DNA of 64,000 nucleotides from the NCBI GenBank assembly GCA_037975125.1, contig CM075853.1:69052268-69116267 (forward strand), given 5' to 3'. Numbering within the stretch: position 1 is the stretch's first letter; each line of letters starts with the position of its first letter. The stretch is from Latrodectus hesperus. Taxonomy: Eukaryota; Arthropoda; Arachnida; Araneae; Theridiidae. A program made the position numbers and the translations under genes. Below the pieces are notes generated by a model. That model was given only the letters and a program-made list of their open reading frames with translations, was not told the origin of the DNA and ran no database searches. Positions 1-12,348 of this stretch are shown here, piece after piece.

Positions 1-570
1 TATTGTTCTATTTTTTTATAATTCATTGCGTTATTAGTGAAATAAAATATGAAATGAATTTCGAGATATTTACACAACAAATTTTTAATGTTAATTGTTA
101 ATTGTAAATATTTTCGTTATTTTTCATATATTTTCCTTAAATCATGCATAAATTTTCATTTTCTCAAATGTGAGATGATGCGAACCTCAAGATTTGTTTA
201 AATAATTTTATGAAAAATTTCTAGTATTTTATAATATATTTAATTTTAATTATTCAAATAGAAACATAATAGATAATGTTCTGATAGAAATATCCATCGA
301 AATAAAATATCTCTCGATTATACATTCTATATATTTTTCTTTAAAATAATATGTAATTTTATTAGAATATATGTAAGCATTTAACTTAAAGATTTTATGA
401 AATTTATATAAGAGAATAAAAGCCACACATGAAGATTTTTTTAAATATATACATTTATTTGTATTTATATCTCTTTTTTTAGTTTATTTTATATTAACTT
501 TTTTAACATTATGTGATTATTATATAAATTTTATTAAAGTAATAATCATCTCTGCTTTACTCTAAACTAT
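1..570. other. AT-rich non-coding stretch
   Basis: I see no coding potential, inverted repeats or recognisable element here. The sequence is strongly AT-rich, with short A and T runs. Confidence 0.5.
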
Positions 571-571
571 A

Positions 572-845
572 TAAATCTATGTGGCATGACAGCTTACGTG
601 GGCCAAGGCCTACAGTGCCCATAACTGTTTTCATGGCCTTAGGCCTTGGGGTGCGAAGCATATATCCCGATTAGGTGGTCAGTCTAACGCGAAACCCCCA
701 GTGTTCAGTTCCCAAGCATGCTTGGTACTCAGTTTATCGACCCACTAAAGGGATGAAAGGCTGAGTCGACCTTTCCTAGCCCGAGGATTTAATCTCGGAC
801 TTGTGACTTGGCAGCATGAAACGCTACCACTGAGCCACCAGGCTT
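572..845 (-). repeat. tRNA-derived SINE (family A), copy 1
   Basis: On the minus strand the element begins at about 845 with a tRNA-like head. An A-box-like TGGCTCAGTGG lies at about 832-842. A B-box-like AGATTAAATCC lies at about 784-797, at roughly the spacing of an internal RNA polymerase III promoter. The body then runs down to about 572 and includes the palindrome CCAAGCATGCTTGG (about 712-725). A second copy with the same head and body lies at 14387-14945, which defines this as a dispersed family rather than a tRNA gene. The B box has lost its TTCGA core, so this copy is probably inactive. Target-site duplications were not identified, and the 3' boundary is approximate. Confidence 0.75.
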
Positions 846-847
846 CA

Positions 848-1020
848 CTCTTGTATGCTATCAAATCCAATATAAAGTTAACGATCTGGCAAATAGAAGA
901 ACACCGAAATTTATTTACAGAAATAATATTTCTAATGCTCCCCTTAAGTTTCAAATTCGCTAACAAATCCATCAAGTCTGGATACCAAGGTGTTTCCCCC
1001 AACCTTCCCAAGGACAATTA
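848..1020 (-). pseudogene. Possible Ty1/copia-type 3' end remnant
   Basis: On the minus strand a short reading frame (about 1017 to 848) contains WYPDLMDLLANLKLKGSI. A purine-rich AAGGGGAGCA at about 940-952 lies in the same place. That arrangement resembles the C-terminal end of a copia-type pol followed by a polypurine tract and the start of a 3' LTR. I saw no matching LTR pair or integrase/RT motifs. The call rests on resemblance of a short end only and could be wrong. Confidence 0.2.
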
Positions 1021-1220
1021 TCGCCATTCCCCCTGGGGAGATCTCGAAGTGATATGAGCAATTCGAGCGTCACTGACAATTACCTCCCCATCACACCGTG
1101 GGAAAGTTAGAATAAAGCTACAAATGCCTCGAAATTCTTTTAACCGATAAATTTTGACTTAGCCTTTAATATTAAATTAAGAAAGGTATAGTTAAAGGAA
1201 GGACAATTTTCCCACAGTAT

Positions 1221-1232
<12 letters not shown>

Positions 1233-1313
<81 letters not shown>
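1233..1313. repeat. (TA)n microsatellite, about 81 bp
   Basis: An uninterrupted TA dinucleotide tract follows a short run of TATACATATATACA. It is self-complementary and can extrude as a cruciform. It is the first of several similar long TA tracts in the window. Confidence 0.95.
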
Positions 1314-1316
<3 letters not shown>

Positions 1317-4300
1317 CATTTAGTATTTATTCAAGATATACTTTTATTTATATAACTTATACTCATCTATTTATATATCCGCTTTAGTCATTAGTTGTTT
1401 TATATATTTTTATTATCATTTTACTTCTTACCTCATTTGCATCTGCAGAATTATCAAGGCACAACCTTGGTTTTAATTTCAGAAGATCATTGTAATTTTT
1501 CGCATTAAATATATATCTTACATTGTATATAGTCATTAGATTGTAAATAATTTTTACGAAAAAATTTGAGGTATCAAATTGCACACAGCTTATTATAATC
1601 CATAATTTATTATTTTGTATTTAGTAAATTAAGCAATCTATGAATATTCAACAGAATACTTGTAAAAAATACAAAGAAACAGCCCTACTATTTGATTGCT
1701 AATTATTTGCTTCTAGTTATACCTGTGCCATTTAATTGCAATATCTAAAGGTAAAGCTTCAAAAGTAAAGTGAAAACTGGAAATTAAATTTCTTAAATGT
1801 CACATAAGGACTAAATATCTAACATGCCAAAAATATATTACTATTTGATAAAAATAAGTTGAAAAGCAGTCTTATGAAAAAAAATACTTAATATATTTGT
1901 ACAATTAAATGTAAAATTATTTCAGACTTTTTCAGATGCCGGCAAATATTTTCCATACAATTCATTCACCCATTATTCACTTAACAAGAAACTTGGTATG
2001 TTGTGAGCTGTGAAATCGACATAAATTTTTATGATTAGATCATGCCTTTCTTTGAATAAAATTATTAACAGAATATTGATACTTGAATTGATAAAATATA
2101 TTATAGTACAGTAGTTTGTATGGTGATTACTTTTTAAATTTCACTCATGAAAACTTGTAAGTTTAAGTTTTTATATTTGTTTATATCAAGTTTTTCATAA
2201 AGAAACTAGAAAAGAAATCACCAGTGCATTTTTAAAATTACCTAAATAACTTTTTGTGTCAAATTTATATTGCTTAAATAAATTTACAGCAAATTTATTT
2301 GCTGTAAACATAATCCAATCTATTGCCTTATCCTTCACTCATGGCTAAGTATACATTATGTAGTGCTAAATAATAGTAAAAAATTTGTGTCTAACAAATA
2401 TACAAGTTCAATGTCTTCAAAATGTTAGAGAATTATATTACTAATATCTTCAAAATTTTACAGCGTTACATTCATTGAATAACTGTGTGGTCTGTTTATT
2501 AGTATAATTAAAGCTATTTAATAAAATTAAACTAGATTAGTTAATTGAATTTTTATTTACATGAAAATACTAAAAATCTATGATACCCCTTAGAATGGTG
2601 GATGAAAAAAATAAAAACCGTTCCAGTACTACTCTGGTTTTGCTTGAAAATTGTAAAAGCATATTAAATACATTCTTAAAACAAAAAAATCTTCAAACTA
2701 TTCTTAATTGCGAAAGTCATTTTTTTGTTTGCAATGACTTAAAGAGGGATAATTGTCATATACTGTCATTCTATTCTAATAATTAAACTGCTTAATAGAG
2801 CAACTACATTTTTGATTCGAACTACGTTTTAAGATATAGTATAACTGGAAGATGGTAATCGACATCATTTTTTCTCAAAGTATGATGCTCATCGTAAAAG
2901 AAATGCGTTAAAGTTTATAATTCATTTTACACAGGACTTACCGCTGCATATATTTATAACCAGCATGAAAATTAATAAATCTTGAGTCTCAAACAAAATA
3001 TATGTACTAAAACCAACTTAAATCAATCAATTTTATTTAATTAAATCACCAAATAAAATTCTTTTTAAATGGGAAACACTATCTTAATAGTTATAAAACT
3101 GTTAAAGATGCATAATGACATATTTAATAAGGTTTTTTTAACAGATGATTTTTCAATAGACATTAGAAAGCTCAGCCTATGAAATGGTCAATGATGAATA
3201 AAAGCCATATTTTAAAAGAATTATTTTTAAAAAACTTCAATTTACTAGTATTTTAATTTTCATACACATTTGTTATAACAAATATATTCATATCAATACC
3301 TATTAATAGGTTTTTTTGTTTTTAATGTATAAGAAAATATTATTATTATTTTTATTTCAAACTAAGTTTATTTTTACAGAAATTTCTCAAATATAATTTG
3401 TGTTGGTGCATTTTAGAGTTACTAATCTTAGACAAAAATATAATAAAAACGTCATGCATTTCATATAGAAAGGTTTAACATTAAAATATTAATATTCTAA
3501 TGAATGTTTTTATTTCCTATGCATGGTTCTTACATCACGCAATTATTAATTAATCATCACACTGAATCCAGTGCATAAAAATACTTAATTTAAAGGAGCT
3601 AAAAAATTAGTTTACAGAAACAAAATAAATTTAAAAGAATGTCTATTAAATTCTATACTCAGCAAATGTTAAATACTAATTATTTTTCTCGTGTATTAAT
3701 TATATGCATTTCTTTTTTATTTGGGTTAAAACTCTTGGAAATAATTTTTTATATTTATTTAAACAATAGATTTACAAAATATTTGAAAAATGTGTGCTGT
3801 ATTAGAAACGTGTACATTCTTTCAAGACATGAAAATCTTGGAAATGGTCTTTCACACTTATTTGAAAAATTCAGATAAAAGGTTTTCAAATTTTCTGAAG
3901 TGTGCAATGACGCATGAAAAATATGCAGTTGCATGCCTTTATGTTTAACAAAGGCAAACAAAAGATGTCCTTTCCTGTGAGTGACCACCTTGAATTCTTG
4001 GTATCTAGGGGTCGATTGTCAAAAGTTGTGGTCACTAAACAGATGCAGATGTTTTTCCCCTCTTACATTCATCAGGCAGAAGGAGGATTTATTCACTGAC
4101 GTGTATATAATGGAAACTGTTCTTCCTCCATAATGGCTCGATTTATCAATTGCAGAAGATTCCACAATAAGGCGGAAACATGCCTACCAAATTTCCTATC
4201 TTGGTTTCTGTGATTAAAATTGATAGGAATTCACGGTTGGATATCTTAAGGTATAAATGAGGGGTTTAGCTTCCACCATTTACCTTTTTTGCCATTTGAA

Positions 4301-4436
4301 AAAAATAAAAATAATAAAAGAAGAAAAGTTGATTTTGAAAGATTACGTGAAACAAATTTAAAAAAAATTGGAGAGTTGTGGTGGGGTTTAGTCGGAGAAC
4401 CGATCTAGGCCTGTGAAATTTTTCCAGAGGCTATAT
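1314..4436. other. AT-rich non-coding stretch
   Basis: About 3.1 kb without a recognisable gene or element. The open frames here are short (under 80 codons), lack recognisable motifs and overlap on opposite strands. About 3890-4290 is visibly less AT-rich than its surroundings and may be an old repeat, but I could not assign it. Confidence 0.45.
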
Positions 4437-4437
4437 G

Positions 4438-4610
4438 CAGTGGCGTAGTGAGCGCCATTGGCGCCAGGGTACGATACCAATTTTGGCGCCCCATCTCAAA
4501 AAATAGTAATATAATATATAGAATAAATATGTAATAAGAGTATAATGCAAATAACTACAGCAAAATATCTACTTTAAAATAATCTTAAATACAGATAATT
4601 TTAAAGGATA
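4438..4610 (+). mobile_element. Solo hAT-like left end
   Basis: It starts with CAGTGGCGTAGTGAGCGCC. It stays recognisably similar for about 170 bp to the left end of the element at 7077 (shared blocks around TACCAATTTTGGC and ATAGTAATATAATATATAGA). No matching right end (CTACGCCACTG on the plus strand) occurs nearby; the only such end is at 9724-9734. It is therefore probably a truncated member of the same non-autonomous family. The hAT assignment is inferred from the 8-bp target duplication of the better preserved copy. Confidence 0.55.
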
Positions 4611-5098
4611 GATAATATTAATTTTTAAATATAGATAATATTAATTTAAAAATTTTTTTATTGAATATTGTCTCAAAATTTATTAATGTTTTCCTATCAT
4701 TGAAAAACAAAAATTTAAATTTCTAAAATTGAAATTATTTAATATGTTAATTTTGTGCCATTCAATAAAAGCTGTTGAAAATACTGAAAGGAGTAAAACA
4801 TATTAGATGATCTGTAAAATACATTTCATATCAGTTTCATTTAAATATAGTATCCAAGTTTTTTATAACATTTTTCATTTATTTAAGTCTACTTTTTAAA
4901 AAGAAATTAACCATAAATATTTTTATGTATGAAAAACCTATAAATATAGAGATATTTAAAATGGGTTTTCTACAATATTGCCTGACTTATACAGCAAAAA
5001 ATACACTATCGTTAAAAATATTGCAGCGTAGGGTCTGCTAAGCTTCCATCGTCCCAATTCGTTAGCTCAATCATCACCCGAGCGTTGAATTGCTACCT

Positions 5099-5238
5099 TA
5101 AAAAGAGCAAAGTCGTACTTTCACCTTCGATGTGCTCTGTTCCAAACGAAAGGCGCTCTCTTTGACTTAATTCATACTGCCAAAAAGGCACAGCGAGCTT
5201 GGCTTCTCCAAGTGTCATAAGGAACAACAACAACAATC
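5099..5238 (+). repeat. SINE family B 3' domain with a different head
   Basis: The block runs from AGAGCAAAGTCGTACTTTCACC through GCGAGCTTGGCTTCTCCAAG to an AACAACAACAAC tail. It matches the 3' half of the complete SINE at 12028-12338. The sequence upstream (about 5020-5098) does not match that SINE's tRNA head. This is either a 5' truncation or a mosaic element with another head. Confidence 0.65.
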
Positions 5239-6719
5239 AGAAAAAAAAATTAATGTAACAATTTATTTTTATTTTTTCAAATATACCAAAAATCTTATCC
5301 ATTCTTTAAAATTAACAAAAACAGTTGATTAGGGCGATTGTTCACTTCATTCTGTAATTTGAAGCTCATTCTCCAAATTTTGCTAAGTGTAAAATAAATA
5401 CATATATTGCTTTGCAAGTGGAAGAAAAATAATTTAGCATAATGTAAGAAAATAATTAATGCTTATTACAAGGTATTAAATTTTTTGCATTAAAAAGGAT
5501 TTTAGGTGACAGTATGACATTTATTGGAAACTCATTCGAATGGAAATGGTATTAACATTTTCAGGAAACTTAGAGGTACACCTCTTGGAAAATCATGACT
5601 TAATGCAGACATTTCAAGTAGGAATAACAGAATTCATTTTTATCTGTTTTACTCTGCCTTTATTTGAATAAAAATATCTTTTTCGCTCACCTTTTTAACA
5701 TAAGCTGAAGTTTTTATATATGATTGATTGTCGCATTTAAGATTAAAAATGATAATGAGTGCATTTATATTTTATTCAAACTATCTTCCTTCTTAAGATT
5801 ATAGTTGTGAAAATGAGAATTTCATTTTAGAAAAAACACCTGTTGAAAGCACTAATTAAAGAATAGGACCAGGAATAGTGGAATATTTTAATTTAATTTT
5901 CAATCTGAGTCAATGCTAATAGGATATATGGATCACATAAATTTTAATTCTTATAAAATGAATGTAACGGATTATGGAAATAACAGAAATTAACAGCAGT
6001 GTAGCGTACTCAGTCTGGGAAGGCTGATCTAAAGGTAGTCATGGCCGCTAAGGAATCAGGCTAAAGTAATTTGATAATTTTGACTAATATTTATTTACAA
6101 ATTTACACGATAAATCACGAAACATCAAATATAAGTTCATGGAAAACTGATGAATTTCCCAAATTCTGATACCTTTCCCTATTGGTAAGTACCTAAGTTT
6201 TATATTTACACATAATGACAGAATGAATGGTAAAGGTTTTGGATCACACAAGTTCATTACAGTTTAAGTACTTCCAAGAATTTTTACATGGTTACTTTAT
6301 ATTATATGTATTTAATTGCAACTCTAATAAGATATATAAAAGATTATATCAATACTTCTAAGCTTAGTGTTTAATCAAAATTTTAATCAATAATACACTA
6401 TATAAATATACAGTAAGGCAACAAGAATTAAATGGAAAATTCCATTAGGTGTAAATATTCTGATATGAACATACATTTTTCATTCATTATTAATAATCCA
6501 TTAATATATACAAGAAAAATAAGGTGCAGAAATTATTGGCATAATATATAGAAAATGGACACCTAATATGGGTTTTCAAGTTAAGGTCAAATTAATCAGA
6601 TATTTAAGGTATTAGAAACTCAGTAAGGCAATTAGGACCAAATATTCTATTCATTTAATAATATTATTTTTTTATTTAATTATAAGCTAAAAACTTTTAA
6701 TGTATGTTATAAATTTTTA
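5239..6719. other. AT-rich non-coding stretch
   Basis: No gene, tRNA or transposon signature was found. Only short A/T runs and small, unconvincing open frames are present. Confidence 0.45.
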
Positions 6720-7076
6720 ATTGTGAATAATTAAATTGTTTAGATACTGGTAGTTGGTTTGAGTCAAAGAAATGCCCTCGGTCTAATTTTTTAGCTCGTA
6801 AGGGTTGTATGGTTCAAGTGCCATTACTTCACTGTTATTTATTTTGCACAGGTTATTATAAAAACTGAAAGTGAAACATTTTCTGTAGTGGTTGATGATA
6901 GTCATTTCCAAGTCGGTTCTAATATGCTCATTTCTGAAATATTATTGCAAGCTATAAATAAGCCTTAGAAGCTTGTTTTGCTGTGTTTTCGACATTTTTA
7001 AGTTAGTAACACGTGCTCCTTTCCAAATTGGAGCAGCACGGCTAATTATTGGCCTAAGATACGCTTTATAAAGCAG
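6720..7076 (-). pseudogene. Jockey-like LINE ORF2, C-terminal part
   Basis: This is the 3' portion of a non-LTR retrotransposon pol, the enzyme that nicks target DNA and reverse-transcribes its own RNA. Reading down from 7076 on the minus strand, the frame gives LLYKAYLRPIISRAAPIW and then TNLKMSKTQQNKLLRLI. This is the typical Jockey-clade segment that follows the RT palm. After frame breaks it continues with FYNNLCKINNSEVMALEPYN, as in the family's C-terminus. The upstream half of the same gene lies at 9735-10450. The two are separated by the hAT-like insertion at 7077-9734, and the frame rejoins across the 8-bp duplication. Stops and frameshifts show that it is dead. LINE identity is secure; the exact clade is inferred. 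Confidence 0.75.
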
Positions 7077-7801
7077 CAGGGGCGTAGCGAGCACAATTGG
7101 GTACAATACCAATTTTAGCCCCCATCTCAAAAAAATAGTAATATAATATATAGAATAAACATGTGAAATAAGAGTATAATTCAAATAACAACAACAAAGT
7201 AATTACTTTAAAATAATCTTAAATATAAATAAATCTAAAGACTCAGGTTGTACTTTTAAATTTGAGATAAAAATTTGGAAAAAAATCTTAGCTAGAATAT
7301 GATTCGGAAATGCATCAGTAAAAATGAAACTTACGGAAATTTAGAATTAGTTAATGATTGTGTTAGAAAATCATTTTTCTGAGAGTCAATGGCATTTACC
7401 ATGTGTTTTGAGACAGAGTGCAAATTTAATAAGTCCAAATGTAAAAAGTCTGGCAAACTGTAATTCAAAGTGTTATAGCAGTCTAATATATGTAAATAAG
7501 TAAATTTAAAGCAAATATAAATAAATTCTTTTGATAGAATATGGTTTTAATTTGTTTTGACATGGAAGTGTTTTTATATATTCTAATTATCTAAATTGTT
7601 CTCTTCACCCACATCTTTTAATTAAATAATATAAAAGTTATCTATAAGAACTAGTTAATATTCAATTTAAAGTTTTATATTGTATAAATAAAATAAATTA
7701 TTTACTGAAATAACAATCTAGACTTTAAATTACTTTTTGTAATTTTGATCATTTTCTATTTTTGAATACCTTTTACGTCAGTTATATAACTTTTCTTCTG
7801 G

Positions 7802-7986
7802 AATTGAGGGAGGTCTGTAGCCTTCTGGCCATGTACCTCGTTTTCTAATGAATTGGAGTCCTTGGATAGTCTTGTCCTGGTGATTAAAAAATCAGAAATA
7901 AAGATACAATAATGAATAATACAAAACTATTGAGGTAAGTGCTCCCACTGGATGCACTCTGCATGACTTGTGTTTTTGGACTTAGT
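7802..7986 (+). repeat. Left arm of an internal inverted repeat
   Basis: The arm runs from GAATTGAGGGAGGTCTG to TGTGTTTTTGGACTTAG. It is close to the reverse complement of 9475-9661, with only scattered differences over about 185 bp. The arms are separated by about 1.5 kb inside the same element. This suggests the element formed by inverted duplication of its own right-end region. Confidence 0.85.
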
Positions 7987-9474
7987 ATTATATAACTTAT
8001 ACTATTATCTAATATATCGGTCTTATAATTAATAATAATTTTAAATAAGCAATATCTACTGAAATAAAATTACAAAAAACCACAATTATTTAAATTCTTA
8101 AACTGAGAGATTATTGTATGTTTTATTCTAAGTCATCATGATGATTTTCAAACTCTTCTGGACGAATTATTTAATATATCTTAAAAATACTTATTCTTTG
8201 AAATTAAGATATCATTTTCCTACAAAGGAATCGGTTAATGACATTTCCCATCACGAATTGGGGATTATACATATATTTACAGGATTATCCATATATTTCA
8301 ATAATTTATCATATTTACTGTATTTAGAGGGGATTATGTATAATCATTGGTTATTATATATGAGATTGCAGAATTAATCACTTTTACCGTAACACTCACT
8401 ATCGTATGATTTATTCTCAAAACATTTCTCCTTGAAAATTTTCAACTTATTTTTAATAAGACTTTTTTATGATTTTATTATATATTTCATAATTAAAATA
8501 AGAGCTAATTCATATTAAAAAAGAACTTATTTTTATTCTGAATCATTTTATAACAATCAAAAATATTACTAATCTGTAGCTTTTTACAAAGCATAATAAT
8601 TTTGCCTTATTTCATTATATTCCTTTAAAATGATTTCTAAGATAAACATGCTTTCATTATATAAACAGAAATATTAAGTTAGTTAAAGATTAATTATCAA
8701 GAAACGTCTTATGTGTACATATAAAAATATTTAATACATTTGATCTTTCAACTTTCCAAAAATATTTTTTTCAACATAATGTATTAATATAAAGGCCAAA
8801 AAACTACAAGTGAAATAAAAATTATTTTCAAAAATCTTTAAATTTTAAATATTTTGATTTCAAATAAATAATTTTAAATAAGCAATTTGATTTTGAATTT
8901 CAAAACTATGTATGTTTGTTAATAAATATTCGTAATGGCTAAAAAATCTGACTAAATAAGCAAAATGTAAAGAATAAGTTTTAGATAGAAATTAGATAAA
9001 ATTAACTCAAAAGTCAACATTTCTAACGAAGTTTATAACGAAATAACACTAAATACGAAGATTTGTGAGTGCGAAATGATGATATTCTAACCGGGTAAAT
9101 AGTTAAAATAAAAGAAAGTTATGAAATTTCCTAACATTTGGAGGCAATTACTTTTTTATTTCCAGCGTTGTATCGTATTTCGATTCCAGGAGCACAATTT
9201 TCTTTAATAAATATTGCAGTGCTATTTTGAAAAAAAGAATTCTTTTCTGTTGGGGGTCTGACTGTTGCTGAACACAAACATTTTCGGACAAAGAGGACCG
9301 CTAATGAGAAATACATTTCAACGAATACAAATTTTTTCACGAGTGCTTCAAAGAATTGTTGTAATTATCCAGTGTATTCTCTTCGTCTTTTCCTTTTTAA
9401 ATAATTTTAACGGAATTTTGTGTGTACCAAGAATTGTCATCATTTAAGTGTTTATTACTAGGATTACTCAATTA

Positions 9475-9661
9475 CTTAGTCCAAAAACACAAGTCATGCA
9501 GAGTGCATCCAGTGGGAGCACTTACCACAATATCTTTGTATTATTCATTATTGTATCTTTTATTTCTGATTTGTTAATCACCAGGCCAAGACTATCCAAG
9601 GACTCTAATTCATTAGAAAACGAGGTACATGTCCGGCAGGCTACAAACCTCCCTCAATCCT
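9475..9661 (-). repeat. Right arm of an internal inverted repeat
   Basis: Partner of 7802-7986. The same sequence occurs again on the plus strand at about 29340-29525, next to the tandem duplication, so it belongs to a repeat family present at least three times in the window. Confidence 0.85.
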
Positions 9662-9734
9662 AGACAAAAAAACTACTATTTCGTGCTCCTCCGAGGCACT
9701 ATAGACCCCCTTGCCCCCTTTCACTACGCCACTG

Positions 9735-10450
9735 TAAAATAGGAGTTTGTTTCCTAAGGAAATATTAGAGTTGGAGGCTAATAGGGGGTAAAGGATAATT
9801 TTAGCTTCGATGAATTCAACTCTTATTTTGATGAAGTTCTTCCATGTGAGAGGTTTATCCATTGTGACCCCTAGGTAAACAACACTGGGCTAACAGGGAA
9901 TCTTTAGACCGTCAATTTTAGTTTCTTTGCTGGGGGTTAATTTCCTGTTAAATAAGGGCGCTTGATATTTTGAGGGGTTGATTTTAATCTTCCAGATTCT
10001 GAGGCATTTCTTAATTTAAGTCATATGCTCGGTTAAGTTGTTGTACACAATTTTATGGTCAGAATCAGTAGTGTTTGAGTGTTGGGGATATTGCTTCATG
10101 AGTTTGTACATATGACCATAATGCCAAACTCTATTAAAGGCTTTCTCTATGTCGTGAAAAAATTCCCTCAGCACTTTTTTTCTGCTATCCCCTTGGAAAT
10201 TTTCTCGACCACCCTAAGCAGCTGGTGCGCTGTGGCTAATTTGTCAGTCATTCTCTAAGTCCCGAAAAAACACCCTAAATTCTTCGAGTGTACCTGACCA
10301 GGTGATTCCAATTTATTTCGAGGAATCACATTTGTCATGAAGGACTTAATGGCCCATCACGAATCCTGTTTGCAATTTCCACATTATTCCCCGATAACAA
10401 CTAATTGATTGTCCCTGGTACTGGGTAGTTCCTGGGGCTTCCAACTGCGA
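9735..10450 (-). pseudogene. Jockey-like LINE ORF2, RT part
   Basis: This is the upstream half of the reverse transcriptase gene whose C-terminus lies at 6720-7076. Reading down the minus strand, an RT block LATAHQLLRVVEKISKG is followed by DIEKAFNRVWHYGHMYKL (about 10105-10153), which carries the first RT catalytic Asp in a well-kept motif. Then come LRIWKIKINPSK and YLGVTMDKPLTWKNF, and the fragment ends at NKLLFY, where the hAT-like element entered. The stretch between KLMKQYP and the LRIWKIKINPSK block is far shorter than in intact Jockey elements. The region that should hold the YADD catalytic loop is missing, which points to an internal deletion near 10060-10090. In-frame stops are also present. 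The 5' end is indistinct. Confidence 0.8.
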
Positions 10451-10480
10451 AAATCGATCTCTTTGACAGCTGCAAAGAGT

Positions 10481-12017
10481 GATAAATTCTATCAAAATTC
10501 TGGAATAATCTTGAGGTTTTTGCAAGCAGTAGAGGTGACGTAAATCAGCTTAAAATGAGATATATGGACTTGCAAACAAATTAATTAATTGTTCAAATTA
10601 TGAAAATAATTATTTCATATTTCTTTAAAGTACATATGATCATGAAATGTCACTAAAAATCTTCAATATTGAATATAAAATAATGTATTAAATTAGTTAT
10701 TGCAATAATTAAATTATGGGCTAAGCGTGTCTGCAAAAATCAGAAGCTATTAATAAAAAATCAACTATTTATTTTAAAAAATCAATATTATGTCAAACCA
10801 ACTTTGTGAATGTAAGACTTATATAGTTATATAAAAACTAATTGGTGAAAAGAATTTCGATTTCAAATATTATCATTAAAATTTATAAAACTGCTTACTT
10901 TGAAATTAATGGTATATGTTGAACTTCTAATAAAAAATTGCAATACAAATTTTTCAAAAGCGAGAACAATACTTTTTCAACAAAATCAATTTTGTGATAA
11001 TTTGAAAGCTAGAGTTACTTTTTTAAATTTTTTTTTCTAATTTAATGTAAATCAAATATTTTTAATTATCTATAAAACTAATGTATATAGCAATAATTTA
11101 TATTTAAACTAATTCTCAAGATTTTAAATGTATACTTTGTAAATTCAAAAATTGTTACTTTTTCAAATTTGATGATTTTTGAAAAACTTTAAATAAGGCA
11201 GATTTCGACTTTTATTCGGGGTATGGAAATTCGTGATAGTCGTCATTCAAATAATAATATTTGATTATTTTTTAAATAAAATTTATTGTGCAAATCCTTA
11301 TTTAAAGAAAGTTTAAAATAAAAATATTTTTTGATATTTTATACATAAAAATGTTTTTTCTTTATTTTTTATAAACATATTAAGATAATTTTTACAAAGG
11401 AAGTTACAAAAACTAATAAAAATTTTCTGAATTAATAGTTGATTAGATAACTATTTGAGAAGTCTTTAAATCTGCAGCAAAAATAATAACAGCAAATGAA
11501 ATAAAATTTCTCCAAGTTATTCTATTCGGAAAATCGAAATATATTTTTAAATAATTTTAAAAAATATTGAGTAGTTTAACCAATATAATACTTTCAATCA
11601 AAACAAATTTTTTTCTCTTTAAATTTTCATGGCAATTTACCCTTAGTTTTTTTTAAATCAAAGAGTGCTTTTAGATTATCAAAATTATATTTTACGCTTG
11701 TACAATTATCTTCTGTAGAAAAACGTTTAAAAGCATTTAATTCAATCATTATTAAATAATAATCCATATAATATGCTTTGAAGTTAAGGATAAATACTTG
11801 TAATTCAAATAAACTTAAATAATTTTAGTAAATTCTCTGTATTCAGAATTTTTTAACATTCAAAATAAGTATTTCTTTGAAGATTTCCTGCACAAAATTT
11901 AATAGTTTAATTCAAAATATTTAATTTAAATATAAAAATACTTTAATTAAATAGTTTAAAATACTTTATTTAAAAAATGTAACCAAATCTTTAATTTCCA
12001 TTAAAAAAAACTAACAG
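10481..12017. other. AT-rich non-coding stretch
   Basis: No gene or element was recognised. The DNA is A/T-rich with many short homopolymer runs and no open frame of note. Confidence 0.5.
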
Positions 12018-12348
12018 AATTGATTCCGCCGCCCAACTAGTCTAGTGGTCAGCGTGACTGACTGCGGATAAGGAGGTCTTGGGTTAGAATCCCGGTTCTG
12101 GCATGGATGTACTTTTTCTCTCTCTATCTATCCTGTCTTTATTCTTTCCTTGTATGAATGAGGTGTGAATGGTTGCCTACCCTATAAACGGGTACCTATG
12201 GCATGTGTGTAGAGCAAAGTCGTACTTTCACCTTCATTGTGCTCTGATTAAAACGAAAGATGCTCCCAATTGACTTAAATTCGCATAGCCAACAGCATAG
12301 CGAGCTTGGCTTGTCCAAGTGTCATTAGTAACAACAACAATTGATTCC
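12018..12348 (+). repeat. Complete SINE, family B, with target duplication
   Basis: The body (about 12028-12338) is flanked by a perfect 10-bp duplication, AATTGATTCC, at 12018-12027 and 12339-12348. The head is tRNA-like: an A-box-like TAGTCTAGTGG at about 12038-12048 and a B-box-like GGGTTAGAATCC at about 12082-12094, spaced as in an RNA polymerase III promoter. A pyrimidine-rich middle (about 12114-12160) is followed by the shared 3' domain and an AACAACAACAA tail. SINEs encode no protein and rely on a LINE for mobility. The simple tail may be recognised by that partner, which is inference. The perfect duplication suggests this is one of the younger insertions here. Confidence 0.88.

Larger units (their letters stand above)
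7077..9734. mobile_element. Non-autonomous hAT-like element, 2.66 kb
   Basis: The left end is CAGGGGCGTAGCGAGC (7077) and the right end, read inward on the minus strand, is CAGTGGCGTAGTGAAAG (9734). These form short imperfect terminal inverted repeats. They are flanked by an 8-bp target duplication, TAAAGCAG (7069-7076) and TAAAATAG (9735-9742), with two mismatches. An 8-bp duplication is typical of hAT transposons, so the assignment is inference from ends plus duplication length. No transposase is recognisable inside. The element carries an internal inverted repeat (7802-7986 against 9475-9661). It interrupts the Jockey LINE on either side. Its right third is related to 29092-29575. Confidence 0.7.

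Noticed and set aside
3639..4099. Open frames at 3639-3878, 3755-3988 and 3914-4099
   Set aside because: Short, overlapping on both strands, without motifs; expected by chance.
12028..12100. A tRNA gene on the plus strand
   Set aside because: It is the head of a SINE with a perfect 10-bp duplication and an (AAC)n tail.
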